Positions 42,968 through 53,142 of a DNA stretch of 64,000 bases are shown piece by piece. Origin of the DNA: Bradyrhizobium sp. 4. Its GTDB lineage: Bacteria; Pseudomonadota; Alphaproteobacteria; Rhizobiales; Xanthobacteraceae. Numbering within the stretch: the stretch's first letter is position 1; each line of letters opens with the position of its first letter. The notes under the pieces are model-generated. The model did not search any database and was not told where the DNA came from. It saw nothing but the letters and a program-made list of their open reading frames with translations. The translations under genes and the position numbers were made by a program. The stretch lies in the NCBI RefSeq assembly GCF_023100905.1, contig NZ_CP064686.1:5270001-5334000 (forward strand). The letters run 5' to 3'.

Positions 42968-44201
42968 ATGACAGACGCAGATGCCAAGCAGCAAGTTCAT
43001 CCCCGACCGCATCTGCGGTCGGGTTCGACATCAGAGATTTCTTCACAGCAAACCTGGCGATATGCGGTAGCCGGATTGTCAGCATCGCTGGTCGGACTCG
43101 GCCTCGCGCTTTTCCTATACGCCGCTGATCCCGGCCCTGATCGCCGCAAAATGGTTCGGCGCGTCCGACGTCGTCTATCTCGGTGCAGCGAACCTGGCCG
43201 GCTATCTCGCCGGCGCGCTCGCGGCGCGGACCGCGGCCGCGCGCATCGGCGCCGTTCGCACCTTGCGGGCGATGATGTTGCTCGCGACCCTCTCCTTTTT
43301 TGCCAGCTCAACCCCGGTGTCGTTCACCTGGTTCTTCGCCTGGCGCTTCCTGTCGGGGCTCACCGGCGGAATCATCATGGTACTGGCGGCCTCCGTCATT
43401 CTGCCCCATACCTCGGCCGCAAAGCGCGGCATGGTCGGCGGCGTGATCTTTGCCGGTGTCGGGCTCGGTGTCGCCGCATCGGGCACGCTGGTGCCGCTAT
43501 TGCTGCAGCAAGGCTTGCAACAGAGTTGGTATGGTCTTGGCGTGGTCTCGGGCACGCTCACGCTGGTGAGCTGGTGGAACTGGCCTGCCGAGGCCAAGAC
43601 CGATACCGTGTCATCGCAGCGGGCGAAGCACGCTTCGCCCGCTGTTCGCGGCTTGCTCGTCCAATACGGCCTCAACGCGGTGGCGCTGGTGCCGCACATG
43701 GTCTTCATCGTCGATTTCGTCGCGCGCGGCCTCGGCCAGGGTATTGCCGCGGGATCGCACTACTGGGTGCTCTACGGCCTTGGCGCAATCGTCGGCCCCC
43801 TGGTCACCGGTCACCTCGGCGATCGCGCCGGGTTTGGACCCGCGCTACGCGCCGCCTTCCTGATCGAAGCGGCCGCCGTGTTGCTCCCGACCGTCAGTAC
43901 CGCGCCTCTCTCGCTGATCGTGTCGAGCGTGGTGGTCGGCGGCTTCACACCCGGCATCGTACCGCTCGTGCTCGGACGTATCCATGAGCTGGTCCCCCAT
44001 TCTGCCGAGCAGCAGCGCAGGACGTGGAGCCATGCCACGACCAGCTTTGCGCTGTTCCAGGCGGCCGCGGCCTACGGCTTCTCCTGGATCTACGCGCAGA
44101 CCGGCGGCGATTATCTCGTCCTGTTCGCGCTGGGCGGTGGCGCCGTGGTGCTCGCACTCGCGATTGATTTTGCCCTGCCGCTTACCACCCGTAAGGCTTA
44201 G
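42968..44201 (+). pseudogene. YbfB/YjiJ-family MFS transporter, frameshifted
   Basis: The reading frame from 42968 begins with a coding-like N-terminus, up to WRYAVAGLSASLVGLGLA. At about 43108-43116 the reading frame changes. The continuation YTPLIPALIAAKWFGASDV lies in another frame and runs to the TAA/TAG region at 44201 (LTGGIIMVLAASVILPHTS and ten further helices). The expected junction GLGRFAYTPLIP is damaged: two bases appear missing and Arg is changed to Leu. Intact, it would be a ~410-residue inner-membrane transporter following the SDR by 29 bp. Either the gene is inactive or the frameshift is a sequencing error. Confidence 0.8.
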
Positions 44202-44220
44202 AACGCCGAGGTCGTCGCGA

Positions 44221-45681
44221 TCAGGAATATTGCATCACGCCGTCGTCGATCCGGCCGAACCGCAAGGAGACGATGTCGAGCGCGTAGTTCTGGTAGAGCC
44301 GCCACGGCTGCTTCGAGCCTTGCTTCGGCATCTTTGCGACCGAGCGCAGCACATAACCCGAGGTGAAGTCGAGCGACGGCTGCGCGGTAATCGAGGGATC
44401 GTCATTGTGCGGCATGCACTGCCGGAAATTGTGCCGGTCCATGTAGTTGATCAGGCGGCAGACATATTCGCAGGTGAGGTCGCATTTCAGTGTCCATGAT
44501 GCGTTGGTGTAGCCGAAGGCGGAGGCCATGTTGGGCACGTCGGCATACATCATGCCTTTGTAGGTCAGCGTATTGGCGAAATCGACGGTGCGGCCGTCGA
44601 CACTGATGTCGAGACCGCCGACGACCTGGAGCACCAGTCCCGTCGCGGTCACGATGATGTCCGCCGCAAGCTCGCTGCCGTCCTTCAGGCGGATACCGCC
44701 ATGGGTAAACATGTCGATCTCTTTGGTCACCACGGAGGCGCGCTGCTCGCGAATCGCCTTGAACAGGTCGCCATCCGGCACGAGGCAGAGCCGCTGGTCC
44801 CACGGATTGTAGCGCGGCGTGAAATGGGTCGTGACGTCGTAGTCGGGGCCGAGCGCCATCTGCACGCCCTTGAGAACCAGCTCCTTCACCTTCGCAGGGC
44901 GGCGCCGACTGAGCTGGAAGAAGAACATCCCCCACATCACGTTGCGCCAGCGGATCAGATGATAGGCAAGCCGCGTCGGCAGATTGCGCCGCAATTTGTT
45001 GGCGACGGGATCCTGCGCCGGCCGCGACACCACATAGGTCGGTGAGCGCTGGAGCATGGTGACCTGCGCGGCCGTCTTGGCGAGCTCCGGCACCAGCGTC
45101 ACCGCGGTCGCGCCCGAGCCGATCACGACGACGCGTTTGCCCGCGCAGTCGATGTCGTCGGTCCATTTCTGCGGATGCACGATGCTGCCGGCGAAATCCG
45201 AGACGCCCGGAAACTCCGGCGTGTATCCGGCCTCGTATTTGTAATAGCCCGAGCACATGAACAGGAAATTGCAGGTAAAGCGCACGGTTTCGGTGGCGTC
45301 CTCGCCGGTGATGCGCTCGGCCTCGACGGTCCAGCGCGCCTCACTCGTCGACCACGCCGCACGCTTGACACGATGGTGGAAGCGGATGTGCTTCTCGATG
45401 CCGTTCTCGACCGCGGTTTCGCGAACGTAGTTGAGGATTTGCGCGCCGTCGGCGATCGCCTTCGGATCGGTCCACGGCTTGAAGGAATAGCCGAGCGTGA
45501 ACATGTCGCTGTCGGAGCGGACGCCGGGATAGCGAAATAGATCCCAGGTGCCGCCGATGCAGTCGCGTCCCTCGAGGATGACGTAGCTCTTGCCCGGACA
45601 TTTGGTCTGGAGATGATAGCCCGCGCCAACACCGGACAGGCCGGCACCGACGATCAGCACGTCGAAATGGTCTTGAGCCAT
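44221..45681 (-). CDS. Flavin-containing (Baeyer-Villiger-type) monooxygenase
   Basis: Start at the ATG at 45681 (MAQDHFDVLIVGAGLSGVGA), preceded by GGAGGAAA, for 486 residues. FAD site GAGLSGVGAG (~11-20), GGTWDLFRYPGVRSDSDMFT, the BVMO/FMO fingerprint FAGSIVHPQKW (FxGxxxHxxxW), and the NADPH site GSGATAVTLVPELA are all present. It oxygenates ketones, N- or S-containing compounds using NADPH and O2. It resembles the EthA-type group. It is convergent with the damaged MFS gene; substrate unknown. Confidence 0.92.
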   Translation of the reverse strand: MAQDHFDVLIVGAGLSGVGAGYHLQTKCPGKSYVILEGRDCIGGTWDLFRYPGVRSDSDMFTLGYSFKPWTDPKAIADGAQILNYVRETAVENGIEKHIRFHHRVKRAAWSTSEARWTVEAERITGEDATETVRFTCNFLFMCSGYYKYEAGYTPEFPGVSDFAGSIVHPQKWTDDIDCAGKRVVVIGSGATAVTLVPELAKTAAQVTMLQRSPTYVVSRPAQDPVANKLRRNLPTRLAYHLIRWRNVMWGMFFFQLSRRRPAKVKELVLKGVQMALGPDYDVTTHFTPRYNPWDQRLCLVPDGDLFKAIREQRASVVTKEIDMFTHGGIRLKDGSELAADIIVTATGLVLQVVGGLDISVDGRTVDFANTLTYKGMMYADVPNMASAFGYTNASWTLKCDLTCEYVCRLINYMDRHNFRQCMPHNDDPSITAQPSLDFTSGYVLRSVAKMPKQGSKQPWRLYQNYALDIVSLRFGRIDDGVMQYS

Positions 45682-45787
45682 TGTTTCCTCCGCCGCCAGG
45701 AATTGTCTGACCGGGATCATCGCTCGTCAACTGGCAATCGGCCCTGACACAACCGCGAAGAGACGCGTTCGTCGCGCTCAAGACAAC

Positions 45788-45813
45788 AAAGCCCCGGATC
45801 GCTCCGGGGCTTT
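45788..45813 (-). terminator. Intrinsic terminator of the metK-ahcY group
   Basis: A perfect 11-bp stem AAAGCCCCGGA/TCCGGGGCTTT with loop TCGC lies 27 bp beyond the ahcY stop. The minus-strand tail is TTTGTTGTC. Confidence 0.9.
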
Positions 45814-45840
45814 GCGTCGAAAATAGATACGATCAGCGGA

Positions 45841-47262
45841 TCAGTACCGATAATGGTCCGACTTGTACGGACCTTCCTGCTTGACGCCGATGTAGTCGGC
45901 CTGGTCCTTGCGCAGCTCGGTGAGCTTGACGCCGATCTTGGCGAGGTGCAGGCGCGCGACCTTTTCGTCGAGCGACTTCGGCAGCACGTAGACTTCCTTC
46001 TTGTACTTGCCGTCCTTGTTGTTGGCGAAGAGCTCGATCTGCGCCAGCGTCTGGTTGGTGAAGGAGGCCGACATCACGAAGGACGGATGGCCCATCGCAT
46101 TGCCGAGATTCACGAGGCGGCCTTCCGACAGCATGATGATGCGGTGCTTGTCGGGGAATTCGATCTCGTCGACCTGCGGCTTGATGTTGGTCCATTTCAG
46201 GTTACGCAGACCCGCGATCTGGATCTCGTTGTCGAAGTGACCGATGTTGCAGACGATGGCGCGATCCTTCATCGCGCGCATGTGCTCGATCGTGATGATG
46301 TCCTTGTTGCCGGTCGCGGTGACGAAGATGTCGGCACGGGGCGCGGCGTCTTCCATGGTCACGACTTCATAGCCTTCCATCGCCGCCTGCAGCGCGCAGA
46401 TCGGATCGACTTCGGAGACCATGACGCGGCAGCCGGCCTGGCGCAGCGAGGCGGCCGAACCCTTGCCGACGTCGCCGAAGCCCGCGACCATCGCAACCTT
46501 GCCCGACATCATCACGTCGGTGCCGCGGCGGATGCCGTCGACCAGCGATTCACGGCAGCCATAGAGGTTGTCGAACTTCGACTTGGTGACGCTGTCGTTG
46601 ACGTTGATGGCCGGCCACAGCAGCGTGCCCGCCTTCTGCATGTCATAGAGACGATGCACGCCCGTGGTGGTCTCTTCGGAAACGCCCTTGATGCTCTTGG
46701 CGATCTCGGCGAAGTAGCCCTTCGGCTTCTCCTTGAGCTGCTTCTTCAGAAGCGCGAAGAAGACTTCCTCTTCTTCCGAACCCGGCTTGTCCAGGAACTT
46801 GGTGTCGCCGTTCTCGGCGCGCAGACCGAGATGGACGTACATGGTGGCGTCGCCGCCGTCGTCGAGGATCATGTTCGGGTGACCGCCGCCGTGCCAGTCG
46901 AACAGCTTGGCGGTGTAGTCCCAGTATTCGGTAAGGCTCTCACCCTTGACGGCGAACACCGGAATGCCGGCGGCTGCGATCGCCGCCGCAGCGTGATCCT
47001 GCGTCGAATAGATGTTGCAGGAGACCCAGCGGATGTCGGCGCCGAGCGCGGCCAGCGTCTCGATCAGCACGCCGGTCTGGATTGTCATGTGCAGCGAGCC
47101 GGCGATGCGCGCGCCCTTCAGCGGCTGCTTCGGGCCATACTCTTCGCGGGTGGCCATCAGGCCGGGCATCTCGGTCTCGGCGAGGGAGAGCTCCTTGCGG
47201 CCGAAATCGGCGAGCGAAATGTCCTTGACGATGTAATCGGTGAAGCCGGGCTTCGCGTTCAT
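45841..47262 (-). CDS. ahcY: Adenosylhomocysteinase (SAH hydrolase)
   Basis: A 473-residue enzyme with the bacterial ~40-residue insertion. It has MPGLMATREEYGPKQPLKGA, SCNIYSTQDHAAAAIAAAGI, DDGGDATMYVHLG, NVNDSVTKSKFDNLYGCRES and the NAD site GFGDVGKGSA. The C-terminus ends in the NAD-contact KSDHYRY. It splits S-adenosylhomocysteine into homocysteine and adenosine, removing the product of SAM-dependent methylation. It lies 111 bp downstream of metK on the same strand, with a palindromic repeat between. Confidence 0.97.
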   Translation of the reverse strand: MNAKPGFTDYIVKDISLADFGRKELSLAETEMPGLMATREEYGPKQPLKGARIAGSLHMTIQTGVLIETLAALGADIRWVSCNIYSTQDHAAAAIAAAGIPVFAVKGESLTEYWDYTAKLFDWHGGGHPNMILDDGGDATMYVHLGLRAENGDTKFLDKPGSEEEEVFFALLKKQLKEKPKGYFAEIAKSIKGVSEETTTGVHRLYDMQKAGTLLWPAINVNDSVTKSKFDNLYGCRESLVDGIRRGTDVMMSGKVAMVAGFGDVGKGSAASLRQAGCRVMVSEVDPICALQAAMEGYEVVTMEDAAPRADIFVTATGNKDIITIEHMRAMKDRAIVCNIGHFDNEIQIAGLRNLKWTNIKPQVDEIEFPDKHRIIMLSEGRLVNLGNAMGHPSFVMSASFTNQTLAQIELFANNKDGKYKKEVYVLPKSLDEKVARLHLAKIGVKLTELRKDQADYIGVKQEGPYKSDHYRY

Positions 47263-47289
47263 TGCGGGCGTCCTGTTGTTGAATTGGTC

Positions 47290-47323
47290 ATTCCGGGCCG
47301 CCCTGGAGAGGCGAACCCGGAAT
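47290..47323. repeat. Palindromic intergenic element between metK and ahcY
   Basis: Inverted arms ATTCCGGG (47290-47297) and CCCGGAAT (47316-47323), followed by a related GGGTTCGCC...GGCG hairpin up to ~47372. The pattern is a typical Bradyrhizobium intergenic palindrome. In an operon it may act as an mRNA hairpin that sets metK/ahcY ratios. Confidence 0.65.
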
Positions 47324-47373
47324 CTCGATACGATGGAAGAACCGGGTTCGCCGCCGTGGCGGCGTCCCGGGAA

Positions 47374-48570
<1,197 letters not shown>

Positions 48571-48635
48571 CAGTAACCCCTTGTTCCGCCGCTAGCTGGC
48601 GGGCGTTTGCGATGTTTAGCTTTGAATGATGTCAA
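48571..48635 (-). promoter_or_regulatory. metK leader: -35-like box and hairpin next to the RBS
   Basis: On the minus strand a TTGACA box (48635-48630) overlaps the end of the methyltransferase gene. A CCGCC-AGCTAGC-GGCGG hairpin precedes the AAGGGG ribosome-binding site. I do not see SAM-II or SAM/SAH riboswitch signatures, so any control by SAM here is unproven. The -10 box is weak. Confidence 0.35.
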
Positions 48636-49987
48636 TCACGCCGGCGCGAGATGACGTAGGATTCGTCGAGAAACCAGAGCCCATTATACTTTCGCAGCAC
48701 GTCCCTGGCGGCATCCAGAGTGCGGCCGTTTTGAGTCATTTCCGTCAACCGGTCGTCCTCAATCTGAGCGACATACACCGCCGCATTCCAGGCTGCAAAG
48801 GCCGTCGAGGTTCCGATAGTGCCTGTCACCTCGTTGGGCAGCGCTTCCATATCATACCTGAAGATCGAGCGGTTATCTGCGTAAGCATTAAAATTTAGGT
48901 CGCGGCCCACCGAGCCGAGCTCATACTTCACCGCGCGCAATAGCTCATGACGGCTCACCGAGAAAGGATTTTCTCCGGGCCAGATCGCCTGGATCATCTC
49001 CATGCCCGGATCCTGCCCGTGGGAGTGAATTCCGATCAGGCGGCCGCCTGCCCGCAAGGCCCGCGCCAGGGGCGCAATGATCCGTTTTGCCCGGAAATTG
49101 ACCGAGGACAGCGCGCGGTATGGCTGGGATGCAATAACGAGGTCAAAATTGGCCTCGGCCTGGCCCGGCCGTGGAATGGTCGAATCGAGCAGAAACCGCT
49201 GATCTTCACGGTAGAGCACCAGCACGACAGGCCGCTCATAGAGCGGCATCCCCGTGCGCGGGCTGACCGCTGCGCGCCAGTTCTGCTCCAAAAACGGCTT
49301 CAACTCCGCGATTTGCGTCTCGAACTCGCCCGAGGAAGCTCCCCGCAGGGGAACCTCGTGCCAGACGGTCGCGGCGGCCGCCGCGGGCGATGCCGGCGTG
49401 AGCCAGGGCGCCTCCGCGTAAAGCATGTTGGTAAAAACGAACACCGAGGCCGGATGCTCGAAAATGCGATCCGGCACCTTGTCCAGCGTCAGGCGGAGGT
49501 CCTCGAGACTGAGCTCCTTGCCGGCGACATAGAACGGCATGTGCGGAAAGCGCTGGTGCATCGCGCGCAGCACGCGCGCCAGCACCGTGCCGTCGCCAAC
49601 GCCGGCATCGAACACGCGCAGCGCCGGCGGCCGGGGATGGATGCTGGCAAGCTCCAGCGCCACGCGCTCGGCGACCACCCGCTTCTCACTGCAAGTGTGG
49701 ACGAACAGCAGGTATTTCTGGCGGTTCTCGAAGAAGCGGAAATTGCCGCGAGGATCGCGCTTTTCCGGCGGCACCTGAAGTCCCCGCGGGGGAGGCACGC
49801 CGCCGGCCATCGATGCGGCCATATAAGCCTGGATCCGGTCCAGCGTGTCGATCGTGATGCGCTTGCCCTCGCGCAGGCGATGCACAAGCTTCCCATCGTT
49901 CACCGCGCGCCGGCCAAACGTCGATTCCGCCATGTCGGCCTTGCGGCAGAACTCGGTGATTTGGCTCAGGATTTCGTCATTCTTCAT
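48632..49987 (-). CDS. HTH-domain protein fused to a SAM-dependent methyltransferase
   Basis: Start at the ATG at 49987 (MKNDEILSQITEFCRKADMA), giving 451 residues. Residues ~1-57 form a small helix-turn-helix (AESTFGRRAVNDGKLVHRLR). The rest is a Rossmann methyltransferase-like domain: motif I is LRVFDAGVGDGTVLARVL (~123-140), with a GGRLIGIHSHGQDPG strand later. The substrate is unknown. The linkage to metK (61 bp downstream) and ahcY suggests involvement in SAM metabolism, or an HTH-MTase regulator of metK. It is divergent from the TPR-caspase gene. Confidence 0.8.
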   Translation of the reverse strand: MKNDEILSQITEFCRKADMAESTFGRRAVNDGKLVHRLREGKRITIDTLDRIQAYMAASMAGGVPPPRGLQVPPEKRDPRGNFRFFENRQKYLLFVHTCSEKRVVAERVALELASIHPRPPALRVFDAGVGDGTVLARVLRAMHQRFPHMPFYVAGKELSLEDLRLTLDKVPDRIFEHPASVFVFTNMLYAEAPWLTPASPAAAAATVWHEVPLRGASSGEFETQIAELKPFLEQNWRAAVSPRTGMPLYERPVVLVLYREDQRFLLDSTIPRPGQAEANFDLVIASQPYRALSSVNFRAKRIIAPLARALRAGGRLIGIHSHGQDPGMEMIQAIWPGENPFSVSRHELLRAVKYELGSVGRDLNFNAYADNRSIFRYDMEALPNEVTGTIGTSTAFAAWNAAVYVAQIEDDRLTEMTQNGRTLDAARDVLRKYNGLWFLDESYVISRRRD

Positions 49988-50157
49988 GAAGTGGGACGCA
50001 GTGGGCAGAAGGATTGGGTAGCGCCTCCTAGCAAAATCTGCCCACTGAGGGAATAGGGGATAAAGCCGCCCCCGTTGCCGTGTGCACAACAGCGAGGCCA
50101 TGAACCACCTTCCCCTGCCGGGCAACAAACAGACGCCTCTCCTCTACGGGACCACCG

Positions 50158-51873
50158 ATGCGTCGCCTCCTCGTCGCGCTTTGCCTGCTCGCCGCAACGC
50201 TGTGGTCGGCGCCCGCTTTTTCGCAGGCGCGCAACCAGCTTGGGCCGCTCTGCACCACCGACACCACGCCGGCGGACCAGATGATCGACGCCTGCAGCAA
50301 GATCATCGCGCTGAAGGTGTTCAAAGGCGAGCAGCTCGCAACGGTCTACTTCTGGCGCGCGGTGGGCTGGAACAAGAAGGGCGAATACCCAAAGGTCATC
50401 ACCGACGCCACGGAAGCGATCCGGCTCCAGCCGAGCCAGGCAGTCTATAATCTCAGGGGATCGGCCTACTACGACAGAGGCGAGTACGAAATCGCGATTG
50501 CCGATTTCGACGACGCGCTGAAGCTTGGCCCGCCGAGCGGTACCATATTCCACAATCGCGGCAATGCCTGGCGCGGCAAGGGCGACTACGCCAAGGCGAT
50601 CGTCGACTACGACATGTCGATCAAAGCCGACCCGAGATCGGCGTTCTCGTTCCAGAACCGCGGCATCGCGAAGGAGGCGCTCGGCGACCTCGACGGCGCG
50701 CTGGCCGACATCAACCAGGCGATCCGGCTCGACCCGACACTGCCGCAGCCGCTGATCAACCGGACCGCGATCTGGCGCGTCAGAGGCGATTACGATCGCG
50801 CGATTGCCGACGGCAGCGAAGCGATTAGGCTCGCGAAAGAGAAGCCGCCCGTCAACATCATGACGCCGCCGAACAGCGTGCTGATCTCGGGCTACACCCA
50901 TCGCGCGCTGGCCTATGAGGCGAAAGGCGATTACGCGCACGCGAGGGACGACTACAAGGCGACGCTGGCAATCACGGCTTCCGATGCCGGCAGCAAGGCC
51001 AATCAGGCCACGGCAAAGGTGCGGCTGTCGCTGGTCACCGACGCTAGCGTGCCGATCCCGCGGGATGGGCCATCACCGACCGAGCAGGCACAGGCACCGG
51101 CTCCCCAGCAGACGGGTGCCGCGCCGTCCCCCTCGCCTGCTCCGGCCGCGCGCGGCACGCGCATGGCGCTGATCATCGGCAATGGCGCCTATGCGCATGT
51201 CAAGGCACTGCCCAATCCGCCCAATGACGCGCGCGCCGTTGCGAAGAGCCTGCGCAACATCGGCTTCACTGTGTCAGAAGGCGTCGATCTCGACCGCGCG
51301 GCGATGCAAAAGATGACGCGTGACTTCTTGCGGGAGGCGGCGCGGGCGCAAATCGTGGTGGTCTACTATGCCGGCCACGGCGTGCAGGTCGAGGGTCGCA
51401 ACTATCTCATTCCCGTCGACGTCGAGCTCAAGCCGGGCGCGAGGATGACGGACGCGATGATCGACATGGATACGATCATGGCCGGCCTCGACGACCAGGT
51501 CCGCACCAACATTTTGATCTTCGATGCCTGCCGCAATAATCCGATGGCACAGCAGGTTGCATCAGCTGCCACCAACCGCGCCATCGAAGCTGCCTCGGGC
51601 CTCGCAGCCCCAACGAGCCTGGGCGCCGGCGCGACGCTCGGCGCCGGCACGCTGATCGCTTTCGCCACTGCGCCGGGCCAGGTCGCGCTCGACGGCGAAG
51701 GCGCCAACTCGCCGTTCTCCGCTGCCCTCTCCCGCCACATCGGCACGCCTGGCCTGGAAGTGCAGCAGATGCTGACACGTGTGCGGGCGGAGGTGGTGTC
51801 GACCACAAAGAGCAAGCAGGTGCCGTGGTCGAACTCGTCGCTGCTGGGAGAGGTTTATCTGGCGGAGAAGTGA
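50158..51873 (+). CDS. Secreted TPR-caspase (peptidase C14) protein
   Basis: A 571-residue protein with a signal peptide (MRRLLVALCLLAATLWSAPA FSQ). Residues ~50-300 hold several TPR-like repeats (AVYNLRGSAYYDRGEYEIAI, then DFDDALKLGP; also IFHNRGNAWRGKGDYAKAIV). A Pro/Ala linker (~310-330) leads to the caspase domain with GTRMALIIGNGAYAHVKALP. The His of YYAGHG is ~407 and the Cys of DACRNN is ~458; both are present. It should be a periplasmic or secreted Cys protease with a protein-binding TPR region. It is the second such protease in the window (see 3599). It is divergent from the HTH-methyltransferase across 170 bp. Confidence 0.9.
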   Translation: MRRLLVALCLLAATLWSAPAFSQARNQLGPLCTTDTTPADQMIDACSKIIALKVFKGEQLATVYFWRAVGWNKKGEYPKVITDATEAIRLQPSQAVYNLRGSAYYDRGEYEIAIADFDDALKLGPPSGTIFHNRGNAWRGKGDYAKAIVDYDMSIKADPRSAFSFQNRGIAKEALGDLDGALADINQAIRLDPTLPQPLINRTAIWRVRGDYDRAIADGSEAIRLAKEKPPVNIMTPPNSVLISGYTHRALAYEAKGDYAHARDDYKATLAITASDAGSKANQATAKVRLSLVTDASVPIPRDGPSPTEQAQAPAPQQTGAAPSPSPAPAARGTRMALIIGNGAYAHVKALPNPPNDARAVAKSLRNIGFTVSEGVDLDRAAMQKMTRDFLREAARAQIVVVYYAGHGVQVEGRNYLIPVDVELKPGARMTDAMIDMDTIMAGLDDQVRTNILIFDACRNNPMAQQVASAATNRAIEAASGLAAPTSLGAGATLGAGTLIAFATAPGQVALDGEGANSPFSAALSRHIGTPGLEVQQMLTRVRAEVVSTTKSKQVPWSNSSLLGEVYLAEK

Positions 51874-51892
51874 GGGGCGTGTGCCTCACCCT

Positions 51893-51990
51893 CGCCCGGC
51901 TTGACCGGGCGATCCAGTACGCCGAGAAGTCAGCGATTATCCGAGGAGCCGCGGCGTACTGGATTCCCCGCCTGCGCGGGGAATGACAGT
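51893..51990. repeat. Long palindromic intergenic repeat
   Basis: 13-bp perfect arms ATCCAGTACGCCG (51912-51924) and CGGCGTACTGGAT (51952-51964) are followed by the hairpin TTCCCCGCCTGCGCGGGGAA. This is a common Bradyrhizobium-type element (my memory, not a search). It lies between the caspase stop and the MetE-like stop. Confidence 0.7.
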
Positions 51991-52004
51991 GAGCGAGTGG
52001 AGCC

Positions 52005-53123
52005 CTATTGGCCCCACACTTCCTTCGCGATCTCCACGGCGAGGCTGAGCTTGGCCCACTGTTCCTCTTCGGAGAGGACGTTGCCCTCCTCCGTCGACGC
52101 AAAACCGCACTGCGGCGATAGTGCGAGCTGCTCCAGCGGGGCGAACTTGGCGGCTTCCTCGAGACGGCGCTTGATGTCATCCCTCTTCTCGAGCTCACCG
52201 AATTTCGAGGTGATGACGCCGACCACGACGACCTTGTTGCCCTTGGGCAGGAAGCGCAGCGGCTCGAAGCCACCCGCGCGGTCGCTGTCGTATTCGAGGA
52301 AATAGCCGTCGTAATTGGTGCCGGCGAGCATGGTCTCGGCAACCGGCTCGTAGCCGCCTGAAGAAATCCAGGTCGAACGGAAATTGCCGCGGCAGACATG
52401 CGTCGTCACCACCATGTCGGCGGGCTTCTCCGCCAGCGCGTAGTTGATGACGCGCGCATAGATCTGCTGGAGACCCTCGGGATTGTCGCCCCGCTCGCGC
52501 GCCTTCTGCAATTCGTCCGGCGAGCAGAGATAGGCCCACACGGTGTCGTCGAACTGGAGATAGCGGCAGCCGGCGTCATAGAACGCCTTTACGGCCTTGC
52601 GGTAGGTCTTGCCGAGGTCTTCGTAGAAGGCGTCGAGATCGGGATACACGTCCTTGGAGATCGCCTTGCGGCCGCCACGGAAGTGCAGCACCGCCGGCGA
52701 CGGGATCGTCATCTTCGCGGTGACGTGGGCCTGGTCGGCGACCTTCTTCAGGAAGCGGAAGTGATCCAGCATCGGATGGTCATCGGGGAAATCGAGCTTG
52801 CCGATCACCCGCACCGCGTCATGCCGCGTCTCGACGCCCGCGAACTGGATGCCGGTGTCGGGGTGGAACATTTCGCAGCCGGTGAGCTTGGCCAGGAAGT
52901 CGAAATGCCACCAGGAGCGGCGGAATTCGCCGTCGGTTGCGAGCTTCAGGCCGAGCGAGGCCTGCTTATGCACGACCTTCTCGATCTCCATGTCCTCGAT
53001 CTTGCGCAGATCGTCGGCCGAGATCTCGCCCTTCTCCAGCCTGGTGCGGGCTTCCTTGATCTTCGCGGGGCGCAGGAGGCTGCCGACCTCGTCGGCGCGG
53101 AAGGGGGCTTTGGTTCGCTGCAT
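52005..53123 (-). CDS. Cobalamin-independent methionine synthase II-family (MetE C-terminal-like) zinc transferase
   Basis: A 372-residue single-domain protein corresponding to the catalytic half of MetE. The zinc ligands are visible: HVC (H242, C244) in VVTTHVCRGNF, and a C-terminal Cys (C339) in LSPQCGFAS. LQFDDTVWAYL is the family strand with the acidic residue. Members transfer methyl or alkyl groups to thiols: methionine synthases, or epoxyalkane:CoM transferases and relatives. It lacks the N-terminal half of true MetE, so methionine synthesis with CH3-H4PteGlu is not proven. It starts 19 bp after livF on the same strand, so it is probably the last gene of the liv operon. Confidence 0.9.
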   Translation of the reverse strand: MQRTKAPFRADEVGSLLRPAKIKEARTRLEKGEISADDLRKIEDMEIEKVVHKQASLGLKLATDGEFRRSWWHFDFLAKLTGCEMFHPDTGIQFAGVETRHDAVRVIGKLDFPDDHPMLDHFRFLKKVADQAHVTAKMTIPSPAVLHFRGGRKAISKDVYPDLDAFYEDLGKTYRKAVKAFYDAGCRYLQFDDTVWAYLCSPDELQKARERGDNPEGLQQIYARVINYALAEKPADMVVTTHVCRGNFRSTWISSGGYEPVAETMLAGTNYDGYFLEYDSDRAGGFEPLRFLPKGNKVVVVGVITSKFGELEKRDDIKRRLEEAAKFAPLEQLALSPQCGFASTEEGNVLSEEEQWAKLSLAVEIAKEVWGQ

Positions 53124-53142
53124 TTCTTACTCCCAGTTATTT

